Assembly: GCF_003999255.1 (NCBI RefSeq) | Contig: NZ_CP034791.1 | Location: 2,520,501 to 2,584,500, forward strand | Direction: 5' to 3' | Source: Caldicellulosiruptor changbaiensis | GTDB lineage: Bacteria > Bacillota > Thermoanaerobacteria > Caldicellulosiruptorales > Caldicellulosiruptoraceae | DNA: 64,000 nt | Part shown: positions 26,960 to 36,452 of the stretch, in pieces | Layout: the number at the start of each line of letters is the position of its first letter | How positions within the stretch are numbered: position 1 is the first letter of the stretch | The notes under the pieces: generated by a model | Told to the model about the DNA's origin: nothing | Databases searched by the model: none | Seen by the model: the letters and a program-made list of their open reading frames with translations, nothing else | Program-made: the position numbers and the translations under genes

Positions 26960-26995
26960 AAAAGGTCCAGCTCCTTCGCAGTTGGACCTTTTTGG
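26960..26995. terminator. Intrinsic terminator of spoIVA
   Basis: AAAAGGTCCAGCT pairs with AGTTGGACCTTTT around a short loop. A and T runs on the two sides make it usable in both directions. It sits right after the spoIVA stop. Confidence 0.8.
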
Positions 26996-26996
26996 T

Positions 26997-28472
26997 TTAA
27001 AGTATAATACAAATAAGCCCGCCACTTCCCTCATTTATAATTTTTTGCAATGTTTCTTTCAACTTTGCTTGAGCATCTTCTGGCATTCTGTATAGCTTGT
27101 TCTGCAAGCCTTCCTTAACAAGCTCGTGCAGAGATTTTCCAAATATATTGGACTCCCAAATCTTTTTGGGGTCATCTTCAAACTCCTTCATCAAAAAGTT
27201 TACAAGCTCTTCGCTTTGCTTTTCTGTTCCAACAATTGGTGATACCTCTGTTTCAACCTCAACTCTTATAATGTGAAGAGACGGAGCTGACGCCTTTAAT
27301 CGTACACCAAAGCTATTGCCTCTTTTGACTATCTCTGGTGTCTCTAAACTCAGCTCGTCAAGCGATGGAGCAACTATTCCATAGCCTTTTTCCTTTGCCT
27401 CATCTAAAGCTTCTTTTAGCTTGTCGTACTCCTGTTTTATTTTAGAAAGATCACTCAGAAGCTTTAATAAATGATGATCACCTTTTATCTCAAAACCAGT
27501 TGACTCTTCAATGATTTTGAAAAGCAGGCCCTCTTTGAAATAAACACAGACCTCACTCTTGCCATCGCCCAAGTTTATTGATACAATTTCACATCTGCCT
27601 ATGCTCTCAAGCTGTTTTAAAACCTCAAGCTGCTCTTTTATATGTCTTATCCTATCCACCCTGCTTGCATACTCTTTTAGCTTATCATAGACCTCTCTTT
27701 TAAGCCACGATTCTTCAGAAAGTTCATCAAACCACTTAGGAAAATTTATTTTCACTTCAATAATTGGAAATTCAAATAAGACGCTTTCTAAAATCCTTTT
27801 TACATCCTCAATCTGCAACTGAAGACAGTTCACAATCAAAACTGGCATTTTGTACTTCTCTTCAAGCTCTTTTTTGAGCTCTTGGGTATCTGGTGAATAC
27901 GGTTTTGCGGTGTTTAACACAATCACAAAAGGCTTCTGAAGGGCCTTTAGCTCTTCTATTACCCTCTCTTCTGCCTTTATGTAGTTTTCCCTTGGTATCT
28001 CAGTAATAGTGCCATCTGTTGTAATCACAATTCCAATTGTTGAGTGGTCCTGGATAACCTTTTTAGTGCCAATCTCTGCTGCCTCTTCAAACGGGATTGG
28101 CTTTTCAAACCACGGTGTTGTGACCATCCTTGGATGGTTTTCTTCCAAATGTCCCATTGCACCTTCAACCAAATACCCTACACAGTCAACAAGCCGAACC
28201 CTCATTTTAGCATTGTCATCCAATAGTATTTCAACAGCTTCATTTGGAACAAACTTGGGCTCGGTTGTCATAATGGTTTTTCCTTGAGCGCTCTGTGGAA
28301 GCTCATCTTTTGCCCTTTCCTTTTTGTATTCATCTTCAATATTTGGAATTACAAAAAGGTCCATAAACCTTTTGATAAATGTAGATTTTCCAGTTCTAAC
28401 TGGCCCAACAACACCAATGTAAATATCGCCATCTGTCCGTTTTGCTATCTCTTTATAGATATCAACGTCCAT
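26997..28472 (-). CDS. spoIVA: Stage IV sporulation protein A (spore coat basement ATPase)
   Basis: A 491-residue protein, almost exactly the usual SpoIVA length, when started at ATG 28472 behind GGGGGGAAAG. The frame also opens 14 codons earlier. Walker A is GVVGPVRTGKSTF (about residues 20-32) and a Walker-B-like RLVDCVGYLVEGAMGH follows. The middle and C-terminal parts (PSLDELSLETPEIVKRG, RMPEDAQAKLKETLQKIINEG) are highly typical. In spore formers SpoIVA polymerises on the forespore surface using ATP and seeds coat assembly. Expected SigE control was not proven; only a loose TAATATT element is seen upstream. Confidence 0.95.
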   Translation of the reverse strand: MDVDIYKEIAKRTDGDIYIGVVGPVRTGKSTFIKRFMDLFVIPNIEDEYKKERAKDELPQSAQGKTIMTTEPKFVPNEAVEILLDDNAKMRVRLVDCVGYLVEGAMGHLEENHPRMVTTPWFEKPIPFEEAAEIGTKKVIQDHSTIGIVITTDGTITEIPRENYIKAEERVIEELKALQKPFVIVLNTAKPYSPDTQELKKELEEKYKMPVLIVNCLQLQIEDVKRILESVLFEFPIIEVKINFPKWFDELSEESWLKREVYDKLKEYASRVDRIRHIKEQLEVLKQLESIGRCEIVSINLGDGKSEVCVYFKEGLLFKIIEESTGFEIKGDHHLLKLLSDLSKIKQEYDKLKEALDEAKEKGYGIVAPSLDELSLETPEIVKRGNSFGVRLKASAPSLHIIRVEVETEVSPIVGTEKQSEELVNFLMKEFEDDPKKIWESNIFGKSLHELVKEGLQNKLYRMPEDAQAKLKETLQKIINEGSGGLICIIL

Positions 28473-28560
28473 CAAAGAGCTTTCCCCCCACAATTTTTTT
28501 AGTGGACTTGTCAATAAAAATATATTTTGCTTCAGGGGGAAATATTACAAAGATTTAAGT

Positions 28561-29280
28561 TTACTCTGCTGTTCTCTTTGCTTTTACATTTGCTCTTATC
28601 AGTAAAACTAAAAACGTCAGAAGATACCCTATGCTCAAAATATTTGGAATTATATTATTTTCAGTTTTTAAAACCTCTTTAAGGAGTTCTCTTGCTAAAT
28701 CTTTCAAGATCTCAGATGAAATAGCTACTAAAATTAGCGTTGTAGCTATGAAAAAGACCTTTATATTTATTCTTTTGGAGAATCTAAATAACAAATAACC
28801 TGCTACTATTGCTGCAAGTATTCCAAAAAGAATCCCATAAAACAAATCAAAAGATTTATCCTTGGCAAATGAAGCTAATGAGAATATAACCATCTCTGCA
28901 CCTTCTCGAAAAACATTCGTAAAAGAGAGTAGAAAAATCCCAACTGAGTACTTTTGGAAATTAATAACCTTTTCGTAAGTCTCTTGTTTAAAATCTCTTT
29001 TTTGAAAGTTAATTGCTAAAACCAAAAACCAGGTAATTAAAATTAGCAACAGTATTTTTAAGGCTATTTCAACTCCTTCAAACGATTCTTTTAACCTTTC
29101 ATAAAACACGAACACAATAACACCAAGTAATATACTCAAAACAACCCCTAATATCAGACCAATATTCAAACTTTTGAGTAAATTCCTTTGATTCAGCTTT
29201 TGAATAACACCTACCATCACAGCAATTACAAGAATTATTTCAAAAACTTCTCTGAAAGCAATTACAACCCCTTGGAACAT
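28561..29280 (-). CDS. FTR1-family iron permease
   Basis: A membrane protein of 239 residues from ATG 29280; an upstream ATG at 29322 would add 14 charged residues. It has seven hydrophobic segments. Two REXXE iron-binding motifs, AFREVFE in the first helix and VFREGAE in the fourth, are diagnostic. It is alone, without the EfeO/EfeB partners, as in many anaerobes where it may move ferrous iron. It is transcribed toward spoIVA, with a 46-bp spacer from the frame's end to the widest spoIVA frame. The regulator is not evident. Confidence 0.88.
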   Translation of the reverse strand: MFQGVVIAFREVFEIILVIAVMVGVIQKLNQRNLLKSLNIGLILGVVLSILLGVIVFVFYERLKESFEGVEIALKILLLILITWFLVLAINFQKRDFKQETYEKVINFQKYSVGIFLLSFTNVFREGAEMVIFSLASFAKDKSFDLFYGILFGILAAIVAGYLLFRFSKRINIKVFFIATTLILVAISSEILKDLARELLKEVLKTENNIIPNILSIGYLLTFLVLLIRANVKAKRTAE

Positions 29281-29387
29281 GATAACAACTTCTTTCTTTT
29301 TGAAATTGATTTTCATTTTCAATTGTAAAGCAATATAAAGAAAATGTCAAGTATTTCTATATGAATAGTATAGTTTAGTTGTATAAT

Positions 29388-29415
29388 AAAAAGGGCTTGT
29401 TTACAGCCCTTTTTG
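29388..29415. terminator. Intrinsic terminator after the FMN dehydrogenase gene
   Basis: AAAAAGGGCTTG...CAGCCCTTTTT hairpin with A and T runs on both sides. It ends the minus-strand gene at 29440 and isolates the FTR1 gene. Confidence 0.75.
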
Positions 29416-29439
29416 CCGTATCGTGTCATAGCGCTATTA

Positions 29440-30456
29440 TCATTTATATATAACTCTCTCATCAATGCTCTTTATATCCTTACACCCTGTCAAAATCATT
29501 GCTTGCTTTAGCTCCTGGGCCATTTTTTCTAAAACAACTTTTACTCCCTCTTTACCCCCGCCAAAAGCTCCGATTATCACAGGCCTTCCTACCAAAACAG
29601 CATCCGCACCAAGGGCTAAGTATTTTAACACATCAACTCCCGACCTAACTCCACCATCAGCAAATATCAAAATTTCCCCTTTTACCTTCCTGGCAATTCG
29701 CGGCAACACTTCTGCAACACCTGGGGTATGGTCCAAAATTCTACCTCCGTGATTTGATACAACAATTGCCTTTGCTCCCACTTCAACTGCAATCTCAGCT
29801 TCGTCTTCAGTCATTACACCTTTCAGTATGAATGGCAGTCGACTCTGAGAAATCAGCTCTTTTAATTCTTGTTTTGTCTTTGGTCCCACAGGTTGACCCA
29901 TTAAAGACATTGTAATAAGCCCTGCCCCATCAATGTCTATTCCAACAGCTACAGCGCCTGCACTCTCAGCATCTTTTATCCTTTTGATTATCTCATCATT
30001 CCTCCGTGGCTTTATAATAGCTATTCCATGACCTTGCTGGCTTTTTATAGCCTTTAGGCCTGACTCATAAAACACAGGGTCTCCTCCATCCCCACACATT
30101 CCTATAGTTCCTGCATCTTTGCTTCCTGATATTACTATATGAATAAATTCTTCTTCAGAAATTTTCCCACCCATATTATAGCTTGCGCCTGTGATAGGTG
30201 CTGCTAAGATAGGCATAGCAAGTTTTTTACCAAAAATCTCTATACTGATATCAGGGTCTTTTGCATCATGAATAGTCCTCAAATTTAATCTTATTTTAGA
30301 GAGCGCTTCGATATTTGCAATAAACGAACTCCCAGTGCCTATACCGCCCATTCCAGGAACCTCACCACGGCATGCCCTTCCGTCACAAATGTTGCATACC
30401 CTACAATAACCTTTTAAATTTTCTCTTGCTTTCTCTTTTATTTCTTTTAAATCCAT
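29440..30456 (-). CDS. FMN-dependent alpha-hydroxy-acid dehydrogenase
   Basis: A 338-residue TIM-barrel flavoenzyme. The catalytic stretch VVSNHGGRILDHTPG has the active-site His and Arg. FMN-phosphate contacts are in IFADGGVRSG and GADAVLVGRP. The N-terminus has a compact Cys cluster (CRVCNICDGRACRG) seen in clostridial members and probably binding a metal or Fe-S centre. The family oxidises 2-hydroxy acids such as lactate or glycolate; the substrate is not decided here. The gene is monocistronic, with its own start region after the cstA terminator. Confidence 0.85.
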   Translation of the reverse strand: MDLKEIKEKARENLKGYCRVCNICDGRACRGEVPGMGGIGTGSSFIANIEALSKIRLNLRTIHDAKDPDISIEIFGKKLAMPILAAPITGASYNMGGKISEEEFIHIVISGSKDAGTIGMCGDGGDPVFYESGLKAIKSQQGHGIAIIKPRRNDEIIKRIKDAESAGAVAVGIDIDGAGLITMSLMGQPVGPKTKQELKELISQSRLPFILKGVMTEDEAEIAVEVGAKAIVVSNHGGRILDHTPGVAEVLPRIARKVKGEILIFADGGVRSGVDVLKYLALGADAVLVGRPVIIGAFGGGKEGVKVVLEKMAQELKQAMILTGCKDIKSIDERVIYK

Positions 30457-30511
30457 TAATATGTCCCTCCTTTTTTCTAATCCCTTATACTCATATAATT
30501 ATAAAACAAGA

Positions 30512-30548
30512 GGCTGTCTCTTTTATCGTTCTACCTTTTGAGACAGCC
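30512..30548 (-). terminator. Hairpin/terminator downstream of cstA
   Basis: GGCTGTCTC (30512-30520) pairs with GAGACAGCC (30540-30548). On the minus strand it is followed by TCTTGTTTTAT. Confidence 0.6.
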
Positions 30549-30701
30549 CGCAACTATGCTTATCTTTATTATATACAACCTCAATCTCAATTTTTAGAAT
30601 GTTTTTCATAAAGATATTTCAACATTACTAATAAATTTAGAGGGGGTTCCACTCATCCATCGTTAAGTTATTGTTAAAAAATTCAGTTTTTTATTATTCT
30701 T

Positions 30702-32345
30702 TCATGTACCTATGTCTTCTTCTTCTTTTGTTCTCTTCTTTATCAACGCTAAGTAACCTTCCACCATTAGCCAAACAGCTAATACAATAAGTATTATAGA
30801 AACAATTCCCAATGGAAGTGTAGGACCGCTCAGATTAGTCTTAACCAGCAGTACCAATGCTGCCAAAGTCGTCACGATCATAAACACCATGGGTAAACTA
30901 GTAAACCATGCTGGTTTCTTTAAGGCCTTTATTATGTAGGCTGTTATCCCTAATAATGCCAGACCGGCTGTTAACTGATTAGCTGATCCAAATACTGGCC
31001 AAATGAGCTTCCAAATTGGAGTCTCACCACTTTTTATAAATACTAACACCACAGCTGCCAAAACCGTAATAAGTGTTGCAGTATACTTCTCTACCTTACC
31101 TGAGGTTAGCTCTTGAAACTGATACCTGCCCAAACGCGTCGCAGTATCCAATGTGGTGAGTATAAACGTATTAACAGTAAACATGCCAAAGGATATACCA
31201 ACTTTTTCTGGCAAACCTAACAAACTCCAAAACTTAGCAAACCCTACACCAAAAGTGTACTGCGGATTAGCTGGCAAACCTTTAGCAGGGGATAAAATTT
31301 TGCCTGCCATTATTACAGTAATGACAGCTATAATAGCAACTAACCCTTCTAATAACATACCTCCATAACCAATAAACTTGGCATCTTTTTCATTTTTCAG
31401 CTGTTTTGCTGTTGTTCCACTGCCCACCAAAGAGTGAAATCCACTAATGGCACCACATGCAATGGTGATAAACAGGATAGGCCACAGGTAATTACCATCA
31501 CCTGCATACCAACCTTTAAAAGCATCCAACTTTACAGGATACCTACTGCCGCCAAACAAGATGCCTATCGTAGCGACAAACACAGCAAAATACAAAAACC
31601 ATGAAGAAAGATAATCTCTCGGTTGGAGCAAAAGCCAAACGGGAAGCACAGAAGCAGCACAGATATACACAATTAATATCCACTGCCATGTATTGACATC
31701 CAGTTTGAATACAGATTGCACCCACTCTGAATAGTTGCCCCAAAAAATTCCGCCCACCACAAATGGAAGCATAATAAGGGTAGCCCAGCCCAAGGATAAA
31801 TTAAACCTATACACTAGCAAACCAAAAATAACGGCTACTACTATATACAAAACTGCAGTGAAGGCAACAGCTGGATCCCCCGCAAAAGAAACAGCTGCCA
31901 GTTGTAAAAAGGAGGCTATCAACAGCACTAATGCAGACCAAGCAAATGCATTGAATAATGCTTTGCCGCGTTTACCTATGTAGCGGTTTATCAATTCTCC
32001 CACGCTAAGGCCTTTGTGCCGTATAGACCCTACTATAGCGCCCATGTCCTGCACACCGCCAAAAAAGATAGAGCCAATCACAATCCATAAATAAGCAGGA
32101 AGCCAACCAAACATTGAAGCAGCTGCAATAGGTCCAACTATGGGACCTGCACCTGCAATACTAGAAAAATGGTGCCCTAAAAGAATCATTGGATGGGTTG
32201 GTACATAATCGATGCCATCGTACAATTCGTAAGCGGGAGTTTTGTTGTTGTTGTCCAAGTTATACAGTTTTTCTTGCCAACCACCATATAACCAATAAGC
32301 TAAGACAAACAATAATGCTGCCACAACAAATAACGTCCAAATCAA
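30702..32345 (-). CDS. cstA: CstA-family pyruvate/peptide transporter
   Basis: A 547-residue carrier with about 15 hydrophobic segments. Family marks: HPMILLGHHFSSIAGAGPIVGP near residues 51-72, GGVQDMGAIVGSIRHKG, FHSLVGSGTTAKQLKNE and TTLDTATRLGRYQFQE. It starts at TTG (32343-32345) behind AGGAGGGG. CstA/BtsT proteins import pyruvate (first described as peptide transport on carbon starvation) and are usually controlled by an adjacent LytS/LytR pair. Here lytS lies on the other side of an insertion sequence. A perfect 11-bp inverted repeat is upstream. Confidence 0.93.
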   Translation of the reverse strand: MIWTLFVVAALLFVLAYWLYGGWQEKLYNLDNNNKTPAYELYDGIDYVPTHPMILLGHHFSSIAGAGPIVGPIAAASMFGWLPAYLWIVIGSIFFGGVQDMGAIVGSIRHKGLSVGELINRYIGKRGKALFNAFAWSALVLLIASFLQLAAVSFAGDPAVAFTAVLYIVVAVIFGLLVYRFNLSLGWATLIMLPFVVGGIFWGNYSEWVQSVFKLDVNTWQWILIVYICAASVLPVWLLLQPRDYLSSWFLYFAVFVATIGILFGGSRYPVKLDAFKGWYAGDGNYLWPILFITIACGAISGFHSLVGSGTTAKQLKNEKDAKFIGYGGMLLEGLVAIIAVITVIMAGKILSPAKGLPANPQYTFGVGFAKFWSLLGLPEKVGISFGMFTVNTFILTTLDTATRLGRYQFQELTSGKVEKYTATLITVLAAVVLVFIKSGETPIWKLIWPVFGSANQLTAGLALLGITAYIIKALKKPAWFTSLPMVFMIVTTLAALVLLVKTNLSGPTLPLGIVSIILIVLAVWLMVEGYLALIKKRTKEEEDIGT

Positions 32346-32397
32346 TTCAACCCCTCCTCGTATAATATGATTATCAAATCACTTAAAACTTCATATC

Positions 32398-32431
32398 TCA
32401 ATTGGTACATTTAATTATCAGTACCAATTGA
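32398..32431. promoter_or_regulatory. Perfect inverted repeat upstream of cstA (candidate operator)
   Basis: TCAATTGGTAC (32398-32408), 12 bases, then GTACCAATTGA (32421-32431). It is centred about 70 bases upstream of the cstA start, where a transcription factor could act. There is no T run, so it is not a terminator. Confidence 0.5.
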
Positions 32432-32617
32432 TTACTGGAAATTCATTTTGATAATGCACCTTTCTTAAAACACTCATTTCTCAAAAATTGAATATTAAAA
32501 TTGACTGCTACAGTTTAAATTTGCCCTTTATCTTTGGTAAACTAAAATCAGAAAAAGTTTAAGCCTGATTTAGTTTATTTGGATATATTTTGAACACCTC
32601 CTGCTGGACGTGCTTTG

Positions 32618-32800
32618 ACATCTGCACGCCACAGCTTGCGAAAGACTGAACCCCAAAGGATTACATGAGTAATGTTTACTCGTTTGCTGTGCACGGTCAG
32701 GTTACCACATCTGATTTGAGCATATCAGATGTGTGCACCCTGTAAACTGCTCCGTAGCTCTAATATCGGCGAGGCTGCATTACATGTAATCCCCAAGGAT
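32618..32800 (+). ncRNA. Candidate bridge RNA of the IS110 element
   Basis: This is the non-coding left part of the element. It holds a long-range pair GGATTACATG (32658-32667) with CATGTAATCC (32783-32792), enclosing hairpins including GAGTAA/TTACTC and the perfect 10-bp CACATCTGAT/ATCAGATGTG (32706-32733). A further hairpin GGACGTGC/GCACGCC precedes it. IS110-family elements are known to express a bridge RNA from this region that specifies target and donor DNA. Boundaries are approximate. Confidence 0.5.
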
Positions 32801-32852
32801 AAAGGGCTTAACACTTTTTCTTACCACTACTTGCAAAAAGGAGGTCTTCAAA

Positions 32853-34098
32853 TTGCCAAATACTTTAATCGTGGGCATTGATATCAGTAGTCAGTCAAAT
32901 TCTATCTTCTTCATCGATGATGCCGGTAATCACTTGATTAAAAAACCTTTTTCCTTGCCTAATGATCAAGAAGGCGCTAACGAATTAATCAAAAGAGTTA
33001 TTGACTGCCTCAGCCAGTATAATCTATCCTGTATTAAGTTTGGCATGGAAGCAACTTCACATTACGCTTGGCATCTGCACTTGTATCTTGCTTCTTCATC
33101 TGAACTGCTGCCATATAAACCAACTTTTTATGTTCTCAACCCAAGCATAGTCAAAGGCTTCAAAAAAATCTACACTTTCTTGCCTAAAACAGATAGCATC
33201 GATGCAATTATCATCGCTGAATGTGTCAGGTTCAGCAAACTCAACCCAACACCTTTGCCTGATTTTAAATATGCTGCACTACAACGCCTTACCAGAATGC
33301 GCTATCATCTTGTTCACAATCTAACTCGCGAAAAAAACAGAGCTCTCAATCTCATATACCTTAAATTCTCTACTTATTCTCAAGACTGTCCATTTTCAGA
33401 TATCTTCGGTAAAGCTTCTTGTGCTATCATCGAAAACTTTACACCTGATGATATCGCTTCTATGCCTTTAGAAGACTTAATTAAATTCGTATCCGATAAC
33501 GGCAACAATAGACTCTCAGATGTCAATAAAATCGCTGAAATACTTAAAACCGAGGCTCAAGCGTTCATACAGATTACATCCTCTGTTGGCTGAGGCAAAT
33601 GACTTAGCTTTGTCTATGACCCTTGAAAACATTAGATTTATGCAAGAACAACTTAAAAAACTCGACAAAGAAATCTCAAAACTTCTTAAAGCTTTCTCTC
33701 AAACATTAACAACCGTCCCTGGCATAGGAGATGTTCTTGCAGCCGGCATCATCGCTGAAATCGGTGATATCAAGCGCTTCAAAAATGAAGCTGCTTTGGC
33801 AAAGTATTCTGGCCTTGTTTGGACTCAGTACCAATCAGGCAACTTCAATGCCCAAGATGTCTCATTAGCTAAGTGTGGTAACCAATACCTGAGATACTAT
33901 CTTGTTGAAGCTGCTAACTGTGTAAGGGTGCACACAGTACGCTACAAAGCCTTCTACAACAAGAAGTTCTCAGAGGTTACCAAGCATCAGCATAAACGTG
34001 CCCTCGTCCTCACCGCAAGACGCTTAATTCCTTTGATCTTTGCAATGCTCAGCAAAGGTCAAATATATCAAGAAAGAGGTGATGTTTACAATACTTAG
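32853..34098 (+). pseudogene. IS110-family transposase, one-base frameshift
   Basis: The first frame (32853-33593, TTG start behind AAGGAGG) has the RuvC-like DEDD domain: VGIDISSQSNS (first Asp) and KFGMEATSHYAWHL (Glu). After ILKTEAQ, near 33560, one extra G shifts the frame. The second frame continues RSYRLHPLLAEANDLAL through TTVPGIGDVLAAGIIAEIGD and the C-terminal Tnp domain, with the candidate catalytic Ser in QYQSGN and SLAKCGNQYLRYYLVEAA, to 34098. Removing one base restores about 414 residues. It could be a mutation, an assembly error, or less likely a programmed frameshift. Confidence 0.8.
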
Positions 34099-34250
34099 TT
34101 AGTCCCAATTTTTTAATTTAATAATCTTTCCCAAACAAGCTGCCAGTTAAATTTTTCCATGCTGAGCGGCTCGGTATTTTATTGTCTTTTTTGCCCTAAT
34201 TATCTAAAAAAATTTTTTAAAAAACCCCCTTGACATTATACCGTTTGTCT

Positions 34251-35894
34251 TTAATTTGTAACAGGAATAATCAATCTTGCAATTGTCCCTCCTCCTTCAT
34301 TAGGAACGATTATTAATTTTCCTTCATCACCAAAAAAATTTTTCAGTCTCTCTTTCAGATTTGAAAGTCCAACTCCATTGCTTGAGTTGCCATTCATACC
34401 TACACCATTGTCCACAACCTCAATTACAACCCTATGACCGTCTTTTGTAGCTCTGATTTGCAGTAAACCACCTTTTTTGGGCAGCAATCCATGTTTTATT
34501 GCATTTTCTACCAACGTTTCAACAGAAAATGGCGGAACCTTCACAAAGGTTGTGTCACATTGAATGTCAAATTCTATTTGTAATTTATCAGAAAATCTTG
34601 CTTTTTCGAAAGTAAGGTATAAGTTAATATTTTCTATCTCCTCAGATAGAGGAATTAAGGGTTCCCACTCTCTTAAATGGCGGCGAAAATATTCACTTAG
34701 TTTGATAATAAGTTCTCTTGCCTTTTCTGGATCAATCCTGCACAGTGCCACTATTGAATTTAAAGAGTTGAACAAAAAATGAGGATTAATCTGAGCTTGT
34801 AAAGCTTTCAACTCAGCTTTTGCCAAAAGTTTTGTCTGCTTCTCTAATTCAGCAATTTCCAATTGAGTAGAAATCAATTGTGACAACCCTTTAACAAAGG
34901 TTGTTGTAAAGTCGTTAACCTGTATGAAACGATTATAAAGAAGTTGCAAAGTCCCTATCATATTATTTTTAACGAATAACGGGCAAATGATTGCACTAAT
35001 CAATCTACTTGTTTTTCCATTATTTTTATTATCTTCTTTTTCAAAAATTGAACATATTTCTCCTTTTTTCAGTTTATGTAATACTTCTTGCTCTTCTATT
35101 GCCTTCTTAACAATATCTTCATTCTCCCCCCAACCTGTATATGAAAGTATTGAACTTTTATCTGTAATAGCAACTGCATCTGCATCAGTTTCATTTAAGA
35201 CTATTTCAGCAACCTTTTGTGCCGTTTCTTTGGTAAGCCCTCCTCTTAAAATTGGTAGCGTCTCATTTGCAATATACAAAGCTTTGGCGGCAAATATTGT
35301 ACCTATCTTCTTTTTCTCCTCTACCACATTTTCAAGGATCAACAAGAATGTACCAATACCTATCCCATTGATTATAATCATTGGAATCCCAATTATTTTA
35401 ATCAAGTCGAGTGCATCTTTAAAAGGTCTTGCCAAACCTAAAATAATAATCATCTGAAGAATCTCAACACTCATTCCTGTTAAAATCCCAAAATACCATT
35501 TAAATTTTTTATCAGAAAATTTTTTGGCAACTAAACCTGCTATAAGTCCCTCAACAGTTGTCGAAATACCACAAGCAACCGCAGTAAATCCACCCAGCAA
35601 AGTACGGTGAAGTCCTGCAATAAATCCAGCTAAAAGACCAATATAAGGTCCACCAATAATACCAACAATAGCAGGTCCAATAACTCGCGAATTTGCAATT
35701 GCACCCTTAATCGGAATACCCCAATATGTTCCTAATATTCCAAACAATCCGCCACCTATTATTAATCCTATTTTTTGAATAATATTCAATTGCTTGTCTA
35801 ATATATGACTGAATAATTTGGTTTTTGATAGAAAAAAAGCCAATGTTACAATCACACATAATCTTTCAGCTAAATTAAAAAATACTTCTTGCAT
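34251..35894 (-). CDS. lytS: LytS-type sensor histidine kinase
   Basis: A 547-residue kinase. Residues 1-190 form the 5TM_5TMR_LYT sensor with GTYWGIPIKGAIANSRVIGP and AGLHRTLLGG. A GAF-like domain spans about 215-345. The His-kinase core has the phospho-accepting His in QINPHFLFNSLNSI, N-box VENAIKHGL and G-box GVGLSNLKERL. LytS/BtsS/YpdA kinases pair with LytTR-type regulators and commonly control pyruvate carriers such as CstA. No regulator gene follows; the IS110 element begins within about 150 bases of its stop. It starts at ATG behind AAAGGTG. Confidence 0.92.
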   Translation of the reverse strand: MQEVFFNLAERLCVIVTLAFFLSKTKLFSHILDKQLNIIQKIGLIIGGGLFGILGTYWGIPIKGAIANSRVIGPAIVGIIGGPYIGLLAGFIAGLHRTLLGGFTAVACGISTTVEGLIAGLVAKKFSDKKFKWYFGILTGMSVEILQMIIILGLARPFKDALDLIKIIGIPMIIINGIGIGTFLLILENVVEEKKKIGTIFAAKALYIANETLPILRGGLTKETAQKVAEIVLNETDADAVAITDKSSILSYTGWGENEDIVKKAIEEQEVLHKLKKGEICSIFEKEDNKNNGKTSRLISAIICPLFVKNNMIGTLQLLYNRFIQVNDFTTTFVKGLSQLISTQLEIAELEKQTKLLAKAELKALQAQINPHFLFNSLNSIVALCRIDPEKARELIIKLSEYFRRHLREWEPLIPLSEEIENINLYLTFEKARFSDKLQIEFDIQCDTTFVKVPPFSVETLVENAIKHGLLPKKGGLLQIRATKDGHRVVIEVVDNGVGMNGNSSNGVGLSNLKERLKNFFGDEGKLIIVPNEGGGTIARLIIPVTN

Positions 35895-36054
35895 ATACTT
35901 TCACCTTTGAAATGTTTCATATTTTTAAAACTTTTTCTTAAAAATGATTATATCACAATACAAAACTTTAATGACCTTTGTCTAATTCTAATACTTAAAC
36001 TCATTTTAATTTAGATGATCTATATTATCTGAAAGTATACCTATATATAGTATA

Positions 36055-36083
36055 TTGACGTAATGCCGGTTGTTGGTTAAAAT
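36055..36083 (+). promoter_or_regulatory. Promoter of the FmdB-like gene
   Basis: TTGACG (36055-36060), 17 bases, TAAAAT (36078-36083), about 40 bases before the start codon. Confidence 0.65.
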
Positions 36084-36123
36084 AAATATCAAGATATTTA
36101 TTTTATGTAAGGGGGTATATGGT

Positions 36124-36342
36124 ATGCCGTTTTATGATTTGAGATGCAAAGAATGTGGTGAAGAGTTCAATGTCAGAGCATCTATAAAAGAAAGGGAAAA
36201 CAAAGAGATCGAATGTCCAAATTGTCACAGTCATGAGCTTGAGGCAGTTTTCAAAAGTGTGAATATAATCTCATCCTCGAAGTCTTCTGATAGTGGCTAT
36301 TCTTGTACAAGTGGATGCTGCGGGGGTTCCTGTGGATTTTAA
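36124..36342 (+). CDS. FmdB-family zinc-ribbon protein
   Basis: A 72-residue protein starting MPFYDLRCKECGEEF behind AAGGGGGT. An in-frame ATG at 36070 lies inside the promoter and is rejected. Two CxxC pairs (CKEC, CPNC) make a zinc ribbon, followed by a Ser-rich linker and a Cys/Gly-rich tail (CTSGCCGGSCGF) that is common in clostridial members. FmdB-like proteins have been linked to formamidase regulation, but their general role is unknown. Confidence 0.85.
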   Translation: MPFYDLRCKECGEEFNVRASIKERENKEIECPNCHSHELEAVFKSVNIISSSKSSDSGYSCTSGCCGGSCGF

Positions 36343-36347
36343 GACAG

Positions 36348-36388
36348 GGGCAATCTTGAGTAAAACTTTTCAAGGTTGCCCTTTTGTT
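36348..36388 (+). terminator. Intrinsic terminator after the FmdB-like gene
   Basis: GGGCAATCTTGAG pairs with CAAGGTTGCCC (one bulge/G-T), followed by TTTTGTTTTTTT. Confidence 0.8.
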
Positions 36389-36452
36389 TTTTTATTTTTT
36401 GTGCGGTATAATTTAAAATATAGAAAACTTTAAACTTTCTTTAATTTTCAAA

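Larger units (their letters stand above)
32590..34130 (+). mobile_element. IS110-family insertion sequence
   Basis: It contains a DEDD-type IS110 transposase gene preceded by about 260 bases of structured non-coding DNA, the layout of this family. IS110 elements lack useful terminal repeats, so the ends given are estimates. It lies between cstA and lytS, where a lytR gene would be expected. Confidence 0.7.
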
